DNA from: Gammaproteobacteria bacterium
Lineage (GTDB): Bacteria; Pseudomonadota; Gammaproteobacteria; Pseudomonadales; Pseudohongiellaceae
Assembly (NCBI GenBank): GCA_028818225.1
Contig: JAPPOG010000051.1
Span: 1 to 64,000 of the forward strand
Length of the DNA: 64,000 nt
Reading direction: 5' to 3'
Of the stretch, positions 31,703 through 40,818 are shown in pieces. Under the pieces are notes generated by a model. That model had not been told where the DNA came from. It saw only the letters and a program-made list of their open reading frames with translations, and did not search any database. The translations under genes were made by a program, and so were the position numbers. Numbering within the stretch: position 1 is the stretch's first letter; the number at the start of each line of letters is the position of its first letter.

Positions 31703-31913
31703 AGTAAGTAAGCCTTTGTTTTTATTAATTAATTAGTTGTTATTAGTAGAATTCGGTTGAACAGTGTATTACACAATGCTTGGAAGCAAAAATAAATCCA
31801 AACCCGACGAAGCGAATCCACTGTGCATTGATACTTTTTTGACGATACTTTGATAAACTGCAAGCCATTCGGACAATTCAATTTCAGGCTTTTTCACTTA
31901 CAGGTGGGTCTTC

Positions 31914-32912
31914 ATGAAAACAATAATTCGAGTTTGTGGCATTTGCCTAGGTTCATTGGTGGCAATATCTTCACTGCAGGCACAGGTTGATAGCAATTAC
32001 GAGATTCCCCGAACTATTGATGGCCACCCAGACCTGCAAGGTGTTTGGGAAAACAACACAATTACTCCGGTTGAAAGACCCGATGTATTTGGAGACAAAG
32101 AGTTTCTTACCGACGAAGACTTGGACTTTCTCCGCGCTGGGTTAAACTCGATCGAGACTGCTGGTGATGACGCGCTTTTTGGTGAAGGTGTAATTCAGGC
32201 AATATTCGAAGGAGAAATTAATTCCTATGACCCAAGCACCGGAAATTATGATTCTCAATGGATGGCGCCGCGCACGATCCATCGTCGAACTTCGCAGATT
32301 ATCGATCCACCGACGGGCAAGTACCCACCACGTACTGAAGAAGCGATCGCTGCAGCTCGAGATTTAAGAGAGCATCGACGACTGCATCCTGCCGATTCCT
32401 GGACAGATCGACCACTGGGTGAAAGATGCCTGAGTTTCGGAGCACCGCGCTTGAGTTCGGGCTATAACAGCTATTGGCAAATCGTCCAATCGAAAGAAAC
32501 AGTCGCCATCATTCAGGAAATGGCACACGATGTCCGTATCGTTCCAATTGTTGCAAAACCACACCTAAATGAAAACGTAAAGCTCTGGCATGGTGACTCC
32601 AGAGGCTGGTGGGAAGGCGATACACTGGTTGTAGAAACCACTAATTATTCGGAAGCCAGTAGTACCAGCCCGCGAACCGTAGAAAAAGTAAATATAGAGC
32701 GCCTAACCCGAATCGGTGAAAACGCTTTACAGTATCAGTTTACTTCCAGTGACCCCGGCAGTTATACCGCATCATATACGCGTGAAATTATTTTTGACAA
32801 AACTCCAGACAAGATTTATGAATACGCTTGTCATGAAGGTAACTATGGTATGGAGTACATCCTTTCCGGGCATCGCGCTGAGGAAAGACTGGCGGCAGAA
32901 GCAAACGATTAG
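31914..32912 (+). CDS. Exported protein of YEYACHEGNY family, subgroup A
   Basis: 332 aa, signal peptide; DGHPDLQGVWENNTITPVERPDVFG, LWHGDSRGWWEGDTLVVETTNYSE, YEYACHEGNYGMEYILSGHRAEE. Paralog of 52491-53456. Confidence 0.75.
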   Translation: MKTIIRVCGICLGSLVAISSLQAQVDSNYEIPRTIDGHPDLQGVWENNTITPVERPDVFGDKEFLTDEDLDFLRAGLNSIETAGDDALFGEGVIQAIFEGEINSYDPSTGNYDSQWMAPRTIHRRTSQIIDPPTGKYPPRTEEAIAAARDLREHRRLHPADSWTDRPLGERCLSFGAPRLSSGYNSYWQIVQSKETVAIIQEMAHDVRIVPIVAKPHLNENVKLWHGDSRGWWEGDTLVVETTNYSEASSTSPRTVEKVNIERLTRIGENALQYQFTSSDPGSYTASYTREIIFDKTPDKIYEYACHEGNYGMEYILSGHRAEERLAAEAND

Positions 32913-32926
32913 AATTAACGAGGCAG

Positions 32927-32954
32927 AAAAAAGGGTCGCTAGCGACCCTTTTTT
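32927..32954. terminator. Bidirectional rho-independent terminator
   Basis: Perfect 28-nt palindrome aaaaaagggtcgctagcgaccctttttt between convergent genes ending at 32912 and 32978. Confidence 0.92.
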
Positions 32955-32977
32955 ATTTTAGGTAATAAACAACCAGC

Positions 32978-35479
32978 CTATCTCAATTGTTCAGCTATAC
33001 CTTCAAGAGTTGAGGCTAATGAAAGATACCTGGCACGGCTACGGCCAGTACGATCAATACCTAAATCTTCCATTTCTTCTGCCAATTCAGCAAAATCATT
33101 TGCCAGACCCCTATTACTGGAATTGCTCCCTAATAATCTATCAGCCTGATCCAAAGCTGCATTGAGTTGGAGAACCAGCCCACTATCAATAACATTGCTT
33201 CGCTGAAGCTGATCCATATAGGCTCTTGCAACTACAGGCACATCTGGCCATGTTACCCGCTCCTGGGTCTGCGCATTGACCGTAAGGTCTGCATCTTTCA
33301 AGGAAGCCGCTGCAATTTCATTCGTCGTCATAAAATCACTAGGTTCTAGTGCAAATACATCCAGTCCACGGGCGATTTCAGTGCCATAGATATGTCCACC
33401 ATACCAGTAAGTAGACCAGTACCCGGCAGTGATCAACTCTTCTTCATCCAGGGGGCCACGATCGAAGAAAGCGATCTCCACGGGATTTGCAGAATCGGTG
33501 AAATCAACTACTGAAACGCCACCTTGATACCATGCTTGCACAAAGATATCCCGACCTGGCACTGGAATGAGCGAGCCATTGTGTGCCACGCAGTTTTCAG
33601 TATCCGTCTGTGGTGCTGACAGCTTGTAGTGAGAGCGAAATTCCAGCTGCCCGTCAACAATGTCATAGAAAGCATCTGCTCCCCATGTCACCGGATCCGA
33701 AGCGCGGCAGCGTGGTCTGCCGCCGCCGCCCCATTCATCGGTAAAGATCACCTTGGTGCCGTCATTATTAAAGGTTGCGGAGTGCCAGTAAGCAAAGCCG
33801 GGATCTACAACCTGATCGATTCTCTCAGGGTTTGCCGGATCAGAAATATCCAAAAGAATGCCGTTTCCAGAACAAGCTCCGGCTGCTAATCCGATTTCAG
33901 GAAAGGTTGTGATGTCATGGCACTGATTGGTTTCGCTGGTACGCTGAGTATCAGGGCCATGATCCCCACCTTCCCAAAGACCGGCAAGCACACCAGTATC
34001 CGGGTCAGAAAATATAAATGGGCGATTGACGATGCGCGCATCCTGTGGTCTGTCCATTGGAATTTCGATGACTTCAATTCTAAACAAAGCGGATTCTGGA
34101 TTTTCAAAAGGTGAATCATCAGAACATCCAGCCAACTCCTCATCGTCCCGCACACCCGAAGTGCCAGAAACGTAAACATAGGCAATATTATTGTCATCGG
34201 GTTGACTAACCACTGTATGAGTATGAGATCCACGACAGGTTTGTACGGCTCCTACCTGGATTGGCATAGTGAAGTCACTTACATCAAAAATTCGAATGCC
34301 ACGAACGCGCTCCTGGCTGTTTGGCTCAGGAACACCTTCCAGGCCACAATCCAGTCTTCCACGAGTTTCCTGCACTGACATAATCAGCAAATTACCCATC
34401 AGTGAAACATCGCCCTGGCCTCCGGGACAAACCACAGAACTAATATGCTGCGGCATTGCGGGATTGCTGATGTCATAAGTATTAAAGCCATGATAATTGC
34501 CCGCTACCAGATAATTACCACTGAACAACAGATCAGTATTAGAAAAACTCAATAGAGAAGGACGGGGATCGGCATTTTCATCTTCTTCCTCGTCTTCATC
34601 CGCAGGTGTTTCTGCCAAAGCGCTTGCCGCATCGGGTGAAGTGACTTCTTCGGCGTCTGAGTCTGCTTCGGCATCATCGGGATCTAATGTTTCTTCTGAC
34701 TCTCGTCGATTAGGCAGGCCCGAGGGATTATCTGGATCGAAAAAGCCATCTGGCTTGGGAAGTGATGCGACCAATTGCAGATTGAGTGATGCTTCGCCAG
34801 CATCACGAAACCCAGGTTCCAGATTCACTCGAGGATCGGGAGAAAAACCTGCCAACATTAAATCCATACGATCGATTTCAGCACTCTGGTCTGAAGTAAC
34901 ATCAGAAGTGAATGCATAAAGCACCGGATCTTGTGCCGCACCTCTCTGGTCCAGCAAGTTCTCAACCATTTCCAGCGCACCTTCATGATGCTCAATCATG
35001 AATTCAAGAAACAGACGATCGAATTCATCCCCTGCTGCCGCTTCCAGTTGCGCAAAATCTTCATCACTGAGCATACCCGGCATAAGGTCATAATCGTCAG
35101 CATGGTGAGCATCCATACCTGGGACGTCCAGACCACGATCACGCAACCAATCTAGCATCATGGAAATTTCATCTTCCTGGGAAAGTGAAATACGCTCAGC
35201 CAGCAATTCCATTGCCTCTCTGTTTGAACGGGAAGCAACCAAAGCTGACATCTCCATGGCCTGGGCATGGTGTGAAATCATTCCTTGCAGAAACATGACA
35301 TCACCAGCGGAGTACTGGATACTGGCCAAATCGGCAGCTTCCTCAGCTGTGATTATGCGACCGGGTTGACCAGGCGCGCCAGGCTGAATAATTGGCACTT
35401 GCGCAAGGCTTTGGCTTGTGGCGAACCCAGCAGCAACAACAAGTAATAAGGATGAAAATTTGGTGTAAACGGTTTTCAT
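32978..35479 (-). CDS. DUF305 - LVIVD-repeat fusion, exported
   Basis: 833 aa, signal peptide; DUF305 motifs MFLQGMISHHAQAMEMSALV and EFMIEHHEGALEMVENLL; acidic linker; propeller-type repeats (NYHGFNTYDISNPAMPQHISSV, IRIFDVSDFTMPIQVGAVQTC). Confidence 0.85.
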   Translation of the reverse strand: MKTVYTKFSSLLLVVAAGFATSQSLAQVPIIQPGAPGQPGRIITAEEAADLASIQYSAGDVMFLQGMISHHAQAMEMSALVASRSNREAMELLAERISLSQEDEISMMLDWLRDRGLDVPGMDAHHADDYDLMPGMLSDEDFAQLEAAAGDEFDRLFLEFMIEHHEGALEMVENLLDQRGAAQDPVLYAFTSDVTSDQSAEIDRMDLMLAGFSPDPRVNLEPGFRDAGEASLNLQLVASLPKPDGFFDPDNPSGLPNRRESEETLDPDDAEADSDAEEVTSPDAASALAETPADEDEEEDENADPRPSLLSFSNTDLLFSGNYLVAGNYHGFNTYDISNPAMPQHISSVVCPGGQGDVSLMGNLLIMSVQETRGRLDCGLEGVPEPNSQERVRGIRIFDVSDFTMPIQVGAVQTCRGSHTHTVVSQPDDNNIAYVYVSGTSGVRDDEELAGCSDDSPFENPESALFRIEVIEIPMDRPQDARIVNRPFIFSDPDTGVLAGLWEGGDHGPDTQRTSETNQCHDITTFPEIGLAAGACSGNGILLDISDPANPERIDQVVDPGFAYWHSATFNNDGTKVIFTDEWGGGGRPRCRASDPVTWGADAFYDIVDGQLEFRSHYKLSAPQTDTENCVAHNGSLIPVPGRDIFVQAWYQGGVSVVDFTDSANPVEIAFFDRGPLDEEELITAGYWSTYWYGGHIYGTEIARGLDVFALEPSDFMTTNEIAAASLKDADLTVNAQTQERVTWPDVPVVARAYMDQLQRSNVIDSGLVLQLNAALDQADRLLGSNSSNRGLANDFAELAEEMEDLGIDRTGRSRARYLSLASTLEGIAEQLR

Positions 35480-35733
35480 AAATAATTCTCCAAGATGATA
35501 GCTTTACCCCAGCTGCCAGAATCCTGCATTTTACCCTCTGAATTCATTTTGTGGAGGATTAATAGCCATTCTTGGGTGATTGAGTTGGCCTCTGGGTCGA
35601 ATCATCTGCCTCTACCTGATTTACTTCTGTTTTCACTCTATTTAAATGCATAAAATGCTGTGCTGGACCCACTGCAGTGCCCGTAATACACTGTTTTTCC
35701 GATTGACAAAAATGCCCAATAATCGAGAAAAAG

Positions 35734-36948
35734 ATGACTTATCTGAGAAACCTTTTTGTCTTGCTCTGCGCTCTTATTCCTATCTGGATTGTCATGGGTC
35801 AAGACTTTACACCCAGCATATTCGACCGAGACGACGGCTTAATTCCGGTAAATACCAGTGATCCTTCCTACGATCCCTGGAGCCAGTTGAGAGACCCAGA
35901 AAATGATCCGGATCGTGAACCGGGCCCCTTTTATCCCGGCAGACTGCGTAATGCGGGCGTACTTACCTTTTTTGGACTGCCAATTGCAATTAATGCTGAA
36001 GATTTAACAGCTGGTGAGGTCGATGTGGCGATATTGGGCGCGCCGATCGATATGGGAGTCGGCATGCGTGGTGCGGCATTTGGTCCTGGCTCCTTGCGAG
36101 AGAGCATGGGTGTTGGAGGTGGTGGCGGGCTTCCGCACATGCACACCGGAGTTTCCTGGAAACGCGAACTAAAGGTTGTCGATTACGGCAATTCACCAAT
36201 CGATCGCTTCAGTGTCGAAAGGAGCATGCTGCCAGTGAGGGAACTGGTAAGAGAAATTGCCTCCACCGGCGCTATACCACTCATCGTTGGTGGCGATCAT
36301 TCGCTCGAATATCCTGATGTCGCCGGAGTAGCTGACATCTACGGCAAGGAAAACGTGGGGGTGATTCATTTTGATGCGCACTACGACGCAGCCACCGAAG
36401 GATACAGTGGACACCTGATCTCCCATGCTCAACCGATTGCACGACTCATCGAGGAAGGCCATGTCCTGGGGCAAAATTATATCCAGGTTGGCTTGCGCGG
36501 GTATTGGCCGGGAGAAGATGGGTTCGAGTGGATGCGGGAACATAACTTCCGTTATCACACCATGGTTGAAATAGAGCGGGACGGTTGGGATGCCGTTATG
36601 GAGCGGGTAATTGCAGAAGCCAATGATGGTCCCGAGTATTTATATATTTCACTGGATATCGATGTGCTCGATCCTGCCTATGCTTCCGGAACTGGTACGC
36701 CGGAACCGGGCGGCCTTACGACCCGGGAATTATTTCCTTTAATTCGCGCGCTCTGCACGGAAAACAATATGGTAGGTTTCGAGTTGGTTGAATTGAATCC
36801 CTTAGTGGATCCGGGATACACAACAGTCATGAATGCAAATCGTGCTATACAGGAATGCTTAACTGGAATCGCGATGCGAAAAGTTGGGATTACCGATGGA
36901 GATTATTTGAATCCGTTAACGGTCGAGGATGCGGTTCCTGACCCCTAG
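35734..36948 (+). CDS. Agmatinase/arginase (ureohydrolase) family protein with signal peptide
   Basis: 404 aa; metal-site motifs VGGDHSLEYP, VIHFDAHYDAA, SLDIDVLDPAYASGTGTPEPGGLTTRE; hydrophobic N-terminus LRNLFVLLCALIPIWIVMGQ. Confidence 0.9.
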   Translation: MTYLRNLFVLLCALIPIWIVMGQDFTPSIFDRDDGLIPVNTSDPSYDPWSQLRDPENDPDREPGPFYPGRLRNAGVLTFFGLPIAINAEDLTAGEVDVAILGAPIDMGVGMRGAAFGPGSLRESMGVGGGGGLPHMHTGVSWKRELKVVDYGNSPIDRFSVERSMLPVRELVREIASTGAIPLIVGGDHSLEYPDVAGVADIYGKENVGVIHFDAHYDAATEGYSGHLISHAQPIARLIEEGHVLGQNYIQVGLRGYWPGEDGFEWMREHNFRYHTMVEIERDGWDAVMERVIAEANDGPEYLYISLDIDVLDPAYASGTGTPEPGGLTTRELFPLIRALCTENNMVGFELVELNPLVDPGYTTVMNANRAIQECLTGIAMRKVGITDGDYLNPLTVEDAVPDP

Positions 36949-36974
36949 CAAACCTATTTGCTTGATCTAAATAT

Positions 36975-37004
36975 AAAAGGCTTCAGGTTGAATTGAAGCC
37001 TTTT
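36975..37004. terminator. Rho-independent terminator
   Basis: aaaaggcttca-ggttgaat-tgaagcctttt with 3' T-run, between convergent genes ending at 36948 and 37023. Confidence 0.85.
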
Positions 37005-37022
37005 TATTAAAATGCTAACAAA

Positions 37023-38003
37023 CTACCTGACGGTCACTGTCACTTCGGAATAAGTTGTGTAAGTCGAATCGTCCGCATAGGCCCGCAGTATATATGTTCC
37101 GCTCTGGCTAAATGTCGCAGTCGCAACAACTTCCTCACCAGCTGGATCTAATTCAGCCACGTCATTGTCGATAAAAACCTGTCCGGGGCCTCGATACTTT
37201 ATCCAGGTCACTGCCAGTCCGGTTTTATCCGCAGCTGCATAATTTACAACATCTTGTTCTTTTGGAGAGTTACGGCCAATGCCTCCACCAACTTCCGGCA
37301 ACCGGTTAGGTAACTGATCCATGCGCCCCCTGCGCTCACGTTCATAGGGGCCGGGAACGCCATCATCGGCAGCAAACGCTCGCAAATTGATGGCCTGTCC
37401 CACCTGCGCCGATACAGCGCCTTCGATGCCAACCAGACGCACGGCAGGTCTTTGATTGGCATACTCCACTTCAGTACGCCCTCCTGTTCCCCTACCCCGG
37501 TTAGCACTCCATACACCTTCATCGATAGCCCAGATATTTTCTCTTTCCAGAGTGCCAACGGCCGTTCTCGTTTCCCCATTGTGGGTAACCGACCAGATTA
37601 ACTCGTTACCAATAAAGTCTGCCGGCAAGGTGACACCGAACACAAATTGTTGGCGACGTGGGTAAAAGTAAGTTGGCTGGCCCCGATCCTGTGCACCAGG
37701 ATTACTGAGTAGCAAACTCCTGTCCAGCGGCCCTGCTGTATTCACGCCATCGGCTGCGTAAAAGGCGTTGTTATCACCTATTTCAATGGTAGGTTTTTCA
37801 TCGTAATTGCGGTTGAGATAACCAAACCACATGGTGAAGCTACCATCATTATTGCGCTCGAAACCTTCATAAATTGGCTGAATACTTTGTCCGAATCGAT
37901 GCAGAGTCTGAGCGACCGCCAGCGAGGAATTTAATAGAAGCAGCAGCGCCATGAAGGCGCCGCATGTATATCGAATTTTCATTTCCAGTTTTCGAACTAA
38001 CAT
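37023..38003 (-). CDS. Exported hypothetical protein, likely co-transcribed with the cytochrome c/PHM-like gene
   Basis: 326 aa; probable start at internal MKIRYTCGAFMALLLLLNSSLAVAQ; beta-rich, FTMWFGYLNRNYDEKPTIEIGDNN, C-terminal Ig-like VVATATFSQSGTYILRAYADDSTYTTYSEVTVTV; 33 bp downstream of 38037-39344. Confidence 0.7.
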   Translation of the reverse strand: MLVRKLEMKIRYTCGAFMALLLLLNSSLAVAQTLHRFGQSIQPIYEGFERNNDGSFTMWFGYLNRNYDEKPTIEIGDNNAFYAADGVNTAGPLDRSLLLSNPGAQDRGQPTYFYPRRQQFVFGVTLPADFIGNELIWSVTHNGETRTAVGTLERENIWAIDEGVWSANRGRGTGGRTEVEYANQRPAVRLVGIEGAVSAQVGQAINLRAFAADDGVPGPYERERRGRMDQLPNRLPEVGGGIGRNSPKEQDVVNYAAADKTGLAVTWIKYRGPGQVFIDNDVAELDPAGEEVVATATFSQSGTYILRAYADDSTYTTYSEVTVTVR

Positions 38004-38036
38004 CGTTCGTCCACTCCTTTTATATTATTGGTTTTA

Positions 38037-39344
38037 CTAATCGCTCCCTGAGTTTATCTGGGAAAACCGTTCTTCAACGGCTGCCTCGTACTCTTCATCG
38101 GTCAGTTCATAGTAACTAATCCAGGAGAAAGACATGTCATCGGTGGATCTCTGTCCAAATCCAACCCAGTTTCTCGAATCCCCTGCCCAGGGATTGGATG
38201 GGGAATTGTTGTACCAGCTTGTTACATGCAACATCGATCCTTTTGGTATCAAGGGTTGCACATCTTCGGCATAGTTATAGGCAATGTGCCAGCCAAAATC
38301 CCAATCGGCACAACTTAAAGTCTGACGGCGATTATCCTGGTAAATAACTTCGATACACTGACGTGTCCCGAGATTATGTAAATGAGGCTGGAATGTGGTT
38401 ATACGAATATTCTTGTCCAGGAATTCGTAACCGTCGGTTCGAATTGCGGCTTCACCACCCGGCAAATCCAAATCCTCATTGTCCGCCATGTGGGCACGAA
38501 TCAATTCGTGCTCAGGCTCTTCGCCCTTGGGTAGGAACCAGAGCGCCAAACGCGTTCGATCTGTTCTATCGAGACCATCCGGGCTGGAGGCATAGTGAAC
38601 ATTCCAGATTAATCGCGTGCCGGCCTTAATTAGCTGCCCGGTGCCCGGCGGATTAATATCGGCTGTCTTGCCCAGCGCGTATTCGCTGAGAAAGCCACCG
38701 CCGCCCTCCGGGAATTCCATGGACGTCACTGCGTGATGCACAACAGGAAACCCTTCTGCCGACGGCTTGGTTTCAAACGCCTTGATCCAGCGGTCTTCGG
38801 TTAACCCGGTATCGCTGTAAAAAGTCATCCACCAGTTTGGTCCATCCGCAGGAACCATGAAAGGTTCTGGGATTGGTATGATCAGATCAGGTGGACGCCC
38901 CATTTCGTCTTCAAGGGTCCATGCCACACTGTCCTCAAATTCAGGCACTGCAGGTAAATTGCTGATATCACCCTGCGGCGATCCTGCATCAACCCAGGCG
39001 GCGATGGTCGCTATTTCCTCATCGGTGAGAGATCGGTCATCTTCAAATGACTGCACACCGACTGTCTTGTCAATAAAGTACGGTGGCATCTTGCGCCTGA
39101 CTACTCGGTCCTTGATTACCGGACCCCAGGCTCGAACAGTTTCATAATCTATAAGGGTCATGGGCGCTATCGACCCAGGTCGATGGCACTCTACGCAGTT
39201 TTCATAAATTATTGGCGCTACATGATCGACAAAGTTAGGCTCTGTAGCTTGTTGAGCAAATACCATAGGAGCAAAACAAACTCCCAGACAAACCGCCACT
39301 TTTCTTATGCTTATCACTTGGCAACCTCCCGCTAATTTCGACAT
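38037..39344 (-). CDS. c-type cytochrome fused to PHM/DBM-like copper type II monooxygenase fold
   Basis: 435 aa; heme site APIIYENCVECHRPGSIAPM with KMPPY; C-terminal Cu-ligand motifs FPVVHHAVTSMEF, LIWNVHYASSPDG, TTFQPHLHNLGTRQCIEVIY, RSTDDMSFSWISYY. Confidence 0.85.
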   Translation of the reverse strand: MSKLAGGCQVISIRKVAVCLGVCFAPMVFAQQATEPNFVDHVAPIIYENCVECHRPGSIAPMTLIDYETVRAWGPVIKDRVVRRKMPPYFIDKTVGVQSFEDDRSLTDEEIATIAAWVDAGSPQGDISNLPAVPEFEDSVAWTLEDEMGRPPDLIIPIPEPFMVPADGPNWWMTFYSDTGLTEDRWIKAFETKPSAEGFPVVHHAVTSMEFPEGGGGFLSEYALGKTADINPPGTGQLIKAGTRLIWNVHYASSPDGLDRTDRTRLALWFLPKGEEPEHELIRAHMADNEDLDLPGGEAAIRTDGYEFLDKNIRITTFQPHLHNLGTRQCIEVIYQDNRRQTLSCADWDFGWHIAYNYAEDVQPLIPKGSMLHVTSWYNNSPSNPWAGDSRNWVGFGQRSTDDMSFSWISYYELTDEEYEAAVEERFSQINSGSD

Positions 39345-39555
39345 TCTGTGCGTGTTACAGCGTTCGAACAGGGCCGAGAATTGCTTTAAGTATTTTCACG
39401 GTTAAGTGACCGAAGAGTAGTAACGAATCCGGGGTGCAGTCAAGAATTTCTACCCTTTTCTCTGCTTCTTACGACTCAAAACCGTCTCCGGAACAGCAAT
39501 TGCAGCAAGTCAAGAAATAGCGGAAACTGCTGTTTCCTGTGCACGCGAGGAAAGC

Positions 39556-40371
39556 ATGACCAGTCTCTCAACTCAGGCCACAATTCGCTATCTGATTCCG
39601 GGTCCGGAAAAACCCGTCTATTTTGCATCGGAGGGCGGCGCCAGTGCCCAGCTCAATATCAATGCCGAATTCGAAGATGTGCAGGTGAATATTCATGACG
39701 CCAGAGAACTCGACCCGCCAGCCACTCTCGACCATGAAGGTTTTCAATTGCACAAACACAAAAGTGCGATTAGGAATTTTTACTCGATCGCAAGTGAAAA
39801 AGAAATTTACCAGACTGAATTGGCTGAACTGGTGTTGCCAATAGTTGGGGCCAGTTCACTGTTCGTGTTTGACCACACACTCAGATCTGATTCTTCCGAA
39901 GTAAGAGAGGCAAAGCAGACGCGAGAGGCCGCGGCGATAATTCACAATGACTATACCAATGCCTCGGCAAGAAAACGAGTCAGGGATTTATTAGAGCCAG
40001 ATAAAGCAAAAGCAAGATTGCTAAACAGATTCGCCATCATCAATGTCTGGCGTTCTATCTCGGGCACAGTATTAAGGTCACCTCTTTGCTGTTGCGATGC
40101 GCAATCGGTTAATGAAAAGAATGTGTTTGCCAGCGAACGGGTTGCCAAGGACAGAGTCGGAGAACTGGAACTGGTCAGCCATAACCCGGCTCACAAATGG
40201 TATTACTATCCTGAAATGCAAGCTGATGAGGTGCTATTAATTAAAACTTTTGATTCGGCAACTGATGGCAGAGCTACCCGATCAATTCATACTTCCTTCC
40301 ATAATCCGCTGGCACCAGAAGATGCCCCTCCCAGGGAGAGTATGGAGTCTCGCATGCTGGTTTTCTTCTAA
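39556..40371 (+). CDS. CmcJ/NvfI-family oxidoreductase
   Basis: 271 aa; IHNDYTNASARKRVRDLL, RFAIINVWRSISGTVLRSPLCCCDAQSV, SHNPAHKWYYYPEMQADEVLLIKTFDSATDGRATRSIHTSFHNPLAPEDAPPRESMESRMLVFF. Confidence 0.85.
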   Translation: MTSLSTQATIRYLIPGPEKPVYFASEGGASAQLNINAEFEDVQVNIHDARELDPPATLDHEGFQLHKHKSAIRNFYSIASEKEIYQTELAELVLPIVGASSLFVFDHTLRSDSSEVREAKQTREAAAIIHNDYTNASARKRVRDLLEPDKAKARLLNRFAIINVWRSISGTVLRSPLCCCDAQSVNEKNVFASERVAKDRVGELELVSHNPAHKWYYYPEMQADEVLLIKTFDSATDGRATRSIHTSFHNPLAPEDAPPRESMESRMLVFF

Positions 40372-40742
40372 CTCGAAGTGCGCAGATAGTCATCGCTTCC
40401 ATCGAGCCAATCATCCCTGCGAGGTGCCCACATATCAATTTCCTCTACTGCTCCAATACAGGTTGCCTGATGAGGCACGTGGGCCGGTATTACAACTACA
40501 TCACCAGGGTTTAAAAGCAGCTCCTTCGGCTCGTCCCCTGCAAAAACAAATAGCATCTGCCCTTTTATAACTTGTGTGATCTGCTCGTTATGATGACTAT
40601 GCATGGGAACCACAAAACCATCAGTAAAATAGATTTTGGCTACCGTCATTTTTTTTCCGGTAACAATACGCCGCCGCATGCTCTCATTAACTTCTTTTAA
40701 TGGCACATCTTCCCAATTTATCGCCTGCAATTCAGCTGACAT
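40368..40742 (-). CDS. Cupin-domain protein
   Basis: 124 aa; VPMHSHHNEQITQVIKGQMLFVFAGDEPKELLLNPGDVVVIPAHVPHQA. Confidence 0.9.
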   Translation of the reverse strand: MSAELQAINWEDVPLKEVNESMRRRIVTGKKMTVAKIYFTDGFVVPMHSHHNEQITQVIKGQMLFVFAGDEPKELLLNPGDVVVIPAHVPHQATCIGAVEEIDMWAPRRDDWLDGSDDYLRTSS

Positions 40743-40758
40743 GATTTTCCCCCAGACA

Positions 40759-40802
40759 AAAAAAATGAAGCAACACTACTAAAGTAGTATCGCTTCATTT
40801 TT
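40759..40802 (-). terminator. Rho-independent terminator of the PAL-like gene
   Basis: aaaaatgaagc...actact-aa-agtagt...gcttcattttt; minus-strand transcript ends in an 8-T run. Confidence 0.8.
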
Positions 40803-40818
40803 ATAGATAACTAACTTA

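Noticed and set aside
34641-34919. 92-aa Ser-rich plus-strand ORF
   Set aside because: Antisense shadow of the acidic linker of the DUF305-LVIVD protein.
36193-36558. 121-aa minus-strand ORF
   Set aside because: Antisense to the agmatinase-like gene, whose metal-site motifs are unambiguous.
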